A stretch of 64,000 nt of DNA from Cepaea nemoralis (Eukaryota > Mollusca > Gastropoda > Stylommatophora > Helicidae), in NCBI GenBank assembly GCA_014155875.1, contig JACEFZ010011721.1, positions 186,001 through 250,000 of the forward strand. Direction: 5' to 3'. This document shows, in pieces, positions 57,912 through 64,000 of the stretch (position 1 is the stretch's first letter; each line of letters starts with the position of its first letter). Under the pieces are notes generated by a model, which had not been told where the DNA came from, made no database searches, and saw only the letters and a list, made by a program, of their open reading frames with translations. The position numbers and the translations under genes are program-made.

Positions 57912-58656
57912 ATGACTACAGACCTCAAGACTGTGCCTGCTAACTGGATCTACATGACTCGTAGTGGTGAGACTGTTAGACCAGTGGGCGCTGGTGATAA
58001 GGCTATGTTTGTCTCATCCTACAGAAAACGAGCACGTTACACAACCGTAGATTCTTTGGTGAGTCTGACAAGAAGTTACCTTCTAAGATGGGAATGCCAC
58101 TGACTCGGCAAGAATATGAACAGATGATAGCTATGCAGCGTGAGATCCTATCTGATTTTGACAGAATTAATCAAGTTAAACAAGTCATTAACGAAGACAA
58201 ATAAGGCACCAACAGAGGCAAGCAAGTCAGTTACCAAAACACTCAAGTCAATGCTCATGTCAATCAGGGCACTGACCGAAGCAATCAAGTCCCAACCACT
58301 CAAGTCAGTGCTCAAGTCAAACAGAGTACTAAACGAAGCCACCAAGTAGATGCACACTATACCGCTAGTTTTCAACCAAGCTACGATCAGATGTGTGATG
58401 ACCCCTGCAACCAGATGTGCGATGAGCCCAATAGCCAGCTATATGATGTGCCCGACACCCAGCTGTTTTATGTGCCCGACACTCAGATGTGTGAGGCACC
58501 CTTTGCCTACAATACTCTGATGTCAGCCCAGCAAGCAGGAGACCAGCATATGACTACACGCCAGTTGACAGATACATACCAGGCTACCAGCCGGAAGAAC
58601 CAACCTACTCAGACAGTGGTGTGAAGAAATCCAGAAACAACATTCAATTTGTATAG
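57912..58656 (+). pseudogene. PC4-like domain gene, left arm copy (frameshifted)
   Basis: Starts MTTDLKTVPANWIYMTRSGE. The frame is lost within the domain after VSSYRK (single-base change near 58022), so the strands that follow appear in other frames. Downstream repeats (KQGTN, MCDDP, VPDTQ) and the closing NNIQFV before TAG at 58654 are still recognisable. An AATAAA lies near 58672. Compared with the 37567 copy the tail has extra VPDTQ units and one fewer MCDDP block. Confidence 0.55.
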
Positions 58657-58838
58657 CTCTGTATGTGAAAATAAAATGGTGTGATAATACTATGGATACC
58701 AGCTCATATTGCATAATCCATTTCGTATAATGATATTATGCGTTTTTAAAAATTATTCTGGTAAAATGCACTGAAATACTGCAAATAAACAGGTATATAA
58801 TATAATTACGTCTTTGTTGTTGAATTTTTAGTGTTTAC

Positions 58839-58840
<2 letters not shown>

Positions 58841-58934
<94 letters not shown>
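58841..58934. repeat. (TA)n microsatellite
   Basis: About 94 bases of pure TA. The mirror position near 59780 has only a short TA run, so it expanded after the palindrome formed. Confidence 0.95.
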
Positions 58935-58935
<1 letters not shown>

Positions 58936-58937
<2 letters not shown>

Positions 58938-59830
58938 GCCATGTGGTGAGAGAATGATACATATTGATGACAAATTCAAGAAATATTTCAACAAAACTAA
59001 GGAAACGGGTTAACCAATGTAGGAAACTTTGTTAACCAATTGTGAACAAATTATTGCGAAATGTCAACCACACTTATAAAAATCTCAACCATCCTATTTC
59101 CATCCTACCAGAGATAATCATCTGTCCCCTATGCAAACAACAGCTGTATTTCAGAACATTAAAAGTATATTATGCAATAAATCACTGTCATTGAATGAAA
59201 AAATAAAATTTCAACAATACAATTGTACAAAAATTAACAATTAAATGTCTCTTTATTGTTTCCAATTTGAATGTTTCATGTAGAAATTTAATTCACTTTT
59301 CACTTTGGTTAACAAAGTTTCATTTTTTATAAGTGTCTGTTGAAATTTGGCCAATCTTGTCACATAACAAATTTTCCTACTTGTTATAAGTTTGGCTGCG
59401 ATATGTTTAAGTTTGGTTGAAATCTGGCTAAACTTTCACATTTTGGTTAACAAATTTTCCTACTTTTCACAAGTTCGACTGGGATGTTTATAAGTTTGGG
59501 TGAAATTTTGCCATCAGTTTTCATATTTGGTTAACAAATTTTCCTACTTGTTATAAGTTTGGCTGCGCTATGTTTAAGTTTGGTTGAAATTTGGCTGAGA
59601 TTTTTCACTTTTGTTAACAAAGTGTCCTACTTTTTATAAGTTTCGTTGAGATATTTATTAGTTTGGTTGAAATTTGGCTAAAGTTTTTTTCACATTTGGT
59701 TAACAAAGTTTCCTACTTTGGTTAACCCGTTTCCTTAGTTTTGGTGAAATATTTCTTGAATGTGTCATCAATATATATATATAAAAAATAATTTCTTACC
59801 GCATGACAACAATATATACCGTAAACACTA
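58936..59830. repeat. Centre of the 8.8-kb element
   Basis: CCAAAT-type units run inward from both sides (58990-59080; inverse 59290-59740). The unmirrored core near 59110-59260 contains CAACAATACAATTGTAC and matches, inverted, 39200-39430 of the partial fold-back element. Confidence 0.7.
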
Positions 59831-60011
59831 TAAATTCAAAAAAAAAAAAGATGTAATTATAATATATACCTTTTTTTTTTTTAAAACAATATTTCAGTAC
59901 AGTTTGCAAGAATAATTTTTAAAAAAGCATAATTTCATTATACGAAATGTATGATGCAATATGAGCTGAAGTAGATAGTATTATCACACCATTTTATTTT
60001 CACATACAGAG

Positions 60012-60758
60012 CTATACATATTGTATGTTGTTTATGGGTTTCTTTACACCGTTGTATGAGTAGGTTGATTCTTCCGACTGGTAGCCTGGTATGTATCTGT
60101 CACTTGGCGTGTAGTCGTACGGCTGGTCTCCTGCTTGGTGGGCTGACATCTGAGTATTGTAGGCCAAGGGTGCCTCACACATCTGAGTGTCTGGCACATC
60201 AAACAGCTGAGTGTCGGGCACATCATACAGCTGGATATTGGGCTCATCTCACATCTGGTTGCTGGGGTCATAACACATCTGACTGTAGCTGGGTTGAAAA
60301 CCAGCGGTATAGTATGCATCTACTTGGTGGCTTCGTTTTGTACTCTGTTTGACTTGAGCACTGACTTGAGTGTTTGGGACTTGATTGCTTCGGTTAATGC
60401 CCTGTTTGACATGAGCATTGACTTGAGTGTTTTGGTAACTGACTTGCTTGTTTCTGTTAGTGCCTTGTTTGACTTTGTTACTGACTTGGTTAACTTGATT
60501 GAGTTTGTCAAAGTCAGCTAGGATCTCGCGCTGCATAGCTATCATCTATTCATATTCTTGCCGAGTAAGTGTCAACATAATCTTAGTAGAAAACTTCTTG
60601 TCGGACTCACCAAAGAATCTACGGATGTGTAACGTGCTCGTTCCTTTTTAGGATGAGACAAACACGGCCTTATCACCAGCACCCACTGGCCTACCTGTCT
60701 CACCATTACGAGTCATGTAGACCCAGTTAGCAGGCACAGTCTTGAGGTCTGTAGTCAT
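60012..60758 (-). pseudogene. PC4-like domain gene, right arm copy (stop codons)
   Basis: Starts MTTDLKTVPANWVYMTRNGE at 60758. At 60650-60648 a TAA interrupts VSS | KGTSTLHIRRFFGES; a TAG precedes MIAMQREILADFDKL (60545), and a further stop splits the MCYDP block (near 60248). The final segment to 60012 keeps VPDTQLFDVPDTQMCEAP and ends NNIQYV. The TATA box is at 60803-60796. Every copy of this family in the window is damaged, but at different places. Confidence 0.55.
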
Positions 60759-60795
60759 CTTCGGATCACAATGCTTTACTGTTACCAGTCTCAGG

Positions 60796-60803
60796 TTTAT
60801 ATA
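60796..60803 (-). promoter_or_regulatory. TATA box of PC4-like gene, right arm
   Basis: Minus-strand TATATAAA, 38 bases before the ATG at 60758, as in the other two copies. Confidence 0.6.
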
Positions 60804-61185
60804 CTTGTTTTTGAGTCACGCGTATAACCCGTTTCAGCCGGTTTCTTAGGTCAAGCAGTTCGGATTACACTGACGCATCTGCCCATATGGCGTGACTAAG
60901 CGCTCTACTACCCGCTCGTTGACTCATTGTATGTTTGAGCTGGGTTGGGTAATACGGTCATGCTCGCCCTTTAACCTCTCAACATGATGAAATAGATAGC
61001 ATAAAGGGCGTAGTGTTACTTGCGTTGTAGTCACTGTGAGCTACAGTCTGTGAAGTCAGAATAACAACGATATACATATACAGTCTTCTCACACCCACTG
61101 TAGTTTTCTTCGTATTGATGACTGGTCAGCTATTAAAGACATGACTGTAAGTATATTACAATCATCATGTTTTTATATAGGTGTT

Positions 61186-61530
61186 TTAGTACTCGTCTGC
61201 TAGTGTGGATTGACTAAAGGTTAAGGATCTCGGTGACGATGATTGCTCGACGTTGGGTGAGGATGGCTCTGGAGTATCCTGTAGGCGATTATAGTTGAGG
61301 ATGCAACCCTCAATTCTACTGAGGTTTAGTATGATTATTTGATGAAGTATATCTAGTATACTTGTGACCCTCTGTAGTATATCCTGCAGTCGAACCGTTA
61401 CTAGGTCCGCAAAACTACCGCCATCACCATTATCACAAGAATGAATGAATGGATTTTCGGCTTCTTGATTGGGTGGGACATTAAGACATGCCACGCAAAG
61501 CTGTATGGTTCCGATCTTAGTATGATCCAC
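61186..61530 (-). CDS. Small frame conserved between arms (right copy, open)
   Basis: About 114 codons open from a GTG at 61530; there is no ATG, so either an upstream exon supplies the start or the gene is decayed. An amphipathic helix VRLQDILQRVTSILDILHQI and a Ser/Pro-rich tail (QDTPEPSSPNVEQSSSPR) are visible. It lies 430 bases upstream of the PC4-like gene on the same strand in each arm, suggesting both came from one ancestral gene cluster. No family recognised. Confidence 0.35.
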   Translation of the reverse strand: MDHTKIGTIQLCVACLNVPPNQEAENPFIHSCDNGDGGSFADLVTVRLQDILQRVTSILDILHQIIILNLSRIEGCILNYNRLQDTPEPSSPNVEQSSSPRSLTFSQSTLADEY

Positions 61531-62284
61531 AGTTCCCTAATTAGTTTTCCGTGGGAATCGGTATCTGTAAATCATAGATAAGAATAAGGTACTATAACAG
61601 CGTTATAGAAATACATATTATAAATAACATCTCTGTATTTGCCATGCATTCTATTTAAACAATCCATATATTACTATCGATAATGGGAATATGGAATTGT
61701 TTTCAGGGTAACCCAGGGTTGCCTCGGTCACGACATCCAGTCTTCTGAGTACGTGTTACTCTTTAGATTCGTTGTTGCAATCACACATAGACCAGCATGC
61801 AGTAGAAAATTGTGATCACACACACACACACATTTTTTACTGTTTACTTTTGACCACCCCGAGGTAGGTCCCGTGATTCAATACACTAAAAGGTATCCTT
61901 TTTCTGTAGTATCCCTGTTAACCAAGTGTTTTGGATGTACCCTTACAACATGACCGGATGCGACGCCATCTTTCACCGGCTTTAGATAGTGAGCACGTGG
62001 TCTGGTTGTATGCGTTACACATGTGGCCGTAAGCAGTGCCATATTTGATCGGATGTGACCATTACCCACATGTGAACTGATGCAGCGCCATCTTTGACCA
62101 GTTTTAGCCAGTTGGCACGTGGTCTGGTTGTAGCTATTACCTACGTGTGACCGGATGCACCACTATCTTTGACTACTCGTAGTTGTTACCGCGTGTCTTG
62201 GCTGTACCATTAGCTGCAATTAACAGAGGCAAAATCAGTGTTCGAGATTCTCCTGTCTGGAAAATTTCAAGAACTAATGACCTA

Positions 62285-62660
62285 TTTCTGAACATTTTGA
62301 AAGTTTTAAAATTTTAAACAATTTTAAATCTTACATTTTTAAAGCTTTTTAAACTTATTGCTTCTTTACCTTTAACATTCTGAATGTTTTATGACTTTTT
62401 GAACATATTGACATTTAAAAAAAGAATTTTAATCTAATATTTTTTACAAAATATTAAATTTTTAAAATCTTTAAACTTATTACTTCTTTAACTTTAACTT
62501 TCGGAATGTTTTATGACTTTTGAACATTCTGAAATGTTAAAAATTTTTAAGCTTTTAAAACATTTTTAACATCTTAAATCTTTAAAGTTTTTAACCTTAT
62601 AACTTCTTCCACTTTAACTTTCTGAATGTTTGATGACTTTTTGAGATGTTTGAAATTTTT
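62285..62660. repeat. T-rich tandem array, right arm
   Basis: Inverse of 55090-55750 with about half the units. Confidence 0.85.
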
Positions 62661-62947
62661 ACCCAGCTTCTCTTCCCCCCCCCCCCCCCCCCAATGTGTA
62701 CATAATTGGCACCCAAGCAAAGTGCCTGATAATATTTGTTTACACCTTTGGTGGTGCACTCAATCTATTCACCACCATTTCAAACTACTATATTCCAATT
62801 TTCACTATCTACTTTCACTAACTATAAAGCGTGTTACGTTATTAACGAGTATGAAGAAAACAAGAAAACAATTTACAAAGTCCACAAACATTGAACAGAT
62901 ACACTGCAGGGAGTAAGTATATCAATACGTGGCGAGCATAAACAACG

Positions 62948-63028
<81 letters not shown>
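62948..63028. repeat. (GA)n microsatellite, right arm
   Basis: Mirror of the left-arm (CT)n tract. Confidence 0.95.
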
Positions 63029-63029
<1 letters not shown>

Positions 63030-63296
63030 CGTGCAGTTTAGTTATCACGGGTGCGCTGTTCGTTACCTGGGTTGGTTGGGCTTGGGTGACTTACCAGAAA
63101 CATTCAGGGGAGGCAATTAATTCTAAAGTAGAAGGGAAATAACTCGCGTTATTATATTGATTGTATATTGTATCATTTATTCTACAAAATTTAATAGGTT
63201 TGTTATTTCAATTGATTGTATAATTTTGAGAATGATATTTAATCTTATATTCTCTAGAAATAAATCAATTCTAGATGTTATTGTTTTGCATATCCT

Positions 63297-63500
63297 TTAC
63301 AGGACATCGCTGTCAACAACAGCATCTTTCAGCTGTACGTTGATTTCTTGGCAAGATTGCGCTCAGTAGTTTACCATTGCTTTCGGAGCGGCCGGCTCAC
63401 ATACCCCGTAAGTTACAGAGGCGATTCGAACTACTGCTGATTCTCACCACCGCCACGTTACCTATGAGAGTATACGAGATTACGGATCACTTGGTCTGGT
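63297..63500. repeat. Dispersed repeat, family R
   Basis: Matches 34918-35090 (AGCATCTTTCAGCTG, GAGCGGCCGGCTC, CGATTCGAAC). The opening GGACATCGCTGTCAAC resembles the inverse of the 45290-45935 minisatellite unit. Confidence 0.65.
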
Positions 63501-64000
63501 CAGGGGTCTCACAGATCATCAAACTTCACATCTCGGTGTGGATTTTATGGCCCCCTCTGGGGGTAAAGGCTAATAGCAAGGGTAGGGACCCATTCCCTCG
63601 CACCCCATACATCGGCCTACCCCATACACAGGCGCGCGCACACACACACACTTAATTTTGCTTAAATTCGTAAATTATTTACTTTTAAAAATAACGTTTG
63701 ACTTTTTACACGCCCAACACCGAAGCGTGCCCGGAAGATATTGCCACCCATGACCGGTAGTAGTCAACCGGAATGACACCAGAAGTACCCAAAAAACCCG
63801 TCATATTCAAATATCTGCGTCAAATCTTGTCCGTTTTGGGGATGGTCCGCTGGGGGTGGTATAACAAACATAGAAGGAAATACGACCACTGGATCATCGA
63901 GGCGGGCCAGATTTGCGCCTCCATTGCCACTTGAGGTACTACTGAGATTCATCCCCTACACCGGACAGCTGGGCTAAAATGTTGACCTTTCGTCCTTGAC
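63501..64000. other. SINE-like block and featureless end
   Basis: 63540-63655 (GGGGGTAAAGGCTAATA, CATCGGCCTACCCC, (CA)n) is related to 50700-50824. Beyond 63656 I see nothing. Confidence 0.5.

Larger units (their letters stand above)
54509..63273. mobile_element. 8.8-kb fold-back element with two small genes per arm
   Basis: From ATTGATTTATTT at about 54511 to its inverse at about 63270 the two halves mirror each other in order: CGCGAGTTATTTCCCTT; CT/GA microsatellite; TTTACATAATTGGCACC block; A-rich tandem array; blocks of GATGGCG/ACATGTG; small gene; PC4-like gene; CCAAAT-type array. The centre is near 59200. The arms are visibly more diverged than those of the 13-kb palindrome, with indels of hundreds of bases, so it is older. 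Ends and target duplication are not resolved. No transposase is seen. Confidence 0.8.

Noticed and set aside
1..64000. CRISPR arrays, operons, bacterial promoters
   Set aside because: The direct repeats are long tandem arrays without unique equal-length spacers, and all recognised genes are eukaryotic mobile-element types.

Overview
The window is animal nuclear DNA made almost entirely of transposable elements stacked inside one another. There are no operons, bacterial promoters or intact host genes. AT-rich spacers, microsatellites, several LINE types, a tRNA-derived SINE, Gypsy-type LTR elements, a piggyBac relic and Polinton/Maverick (virus-like) genes point to a metazoan. A recurring short motif of the AAGGG(A/C)(A/G)ATAACTC type suggests a marine mollusc; that is inference.

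Bases 1-18372 are one Gypsy-type retrotransposon on the minus strand. It has direct repeats of at least 3.3 kb (left copy entering from outside the window and ending at 11328; right copy 15063-18372) around a gag-protease reading frame and integrase remnants. RT, RNase H and the integrase core are missing. Its left LTR carries a 5'-truncated RNase H LINE (493-1462) and a complete younger LTR retrotransposon (2319-9657). The younger element has 560-bp LTRs differing at two bases, a 5-bp target duplication, and only gag, zinc knuckle and protease. The Gypsy element itself lies inside another LINE, visible at 18373-18600.

Bases 20251-34378 are a truncated LINE with a perfect 14-bp target duplication. 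It is split by a 13,025-bp near-perfect palindrome (20692-33716) that has its own 6-bp target duplication. Each 6.5-kb arm carries the C-terminal end of a Polinton protein-primed DNA polymerase B, then minisatellites. This looks like a fold-back Polinton derivative: the polB end of the parent duplicated head to head.

Bases 34461-44900 hold a SINE with a perfect target duplication, a LINE RT relic, a broken piggyBac transposase, a second smaller fold-back element (37056-39815) with a gene that looks like a PC4/p15 single-stranded-DNA-binding domain plus Gln/Asn-rich repeats, an unidentified 390-codon frame, and a Polinton capsid block (small membrane protein overlapping a frameshifted penton-type protein).

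Bases 45000-54400 hold a 140-bp minisatellite, an L1/Tx1-type LINE relic, and a 6-kb structure bounded by about 1-kb inverted repeats. Inside that structure are poly(A)-terminated repeats, a LINE ORF1 and a retroposed LLPH-like pseudogene, the only host-derived gene seen. Bases 54509-63273 are a third fold-back element (8.8 kb). Its arms each carry a decayed copy of the PC4-like gene and a second small frame. Repeat sequence and a shared leader tie the fold-back elements to one another and to the Polinton capsid fragment, so the main theme is a Polinton lineage repeatedly generating giant palindromes.
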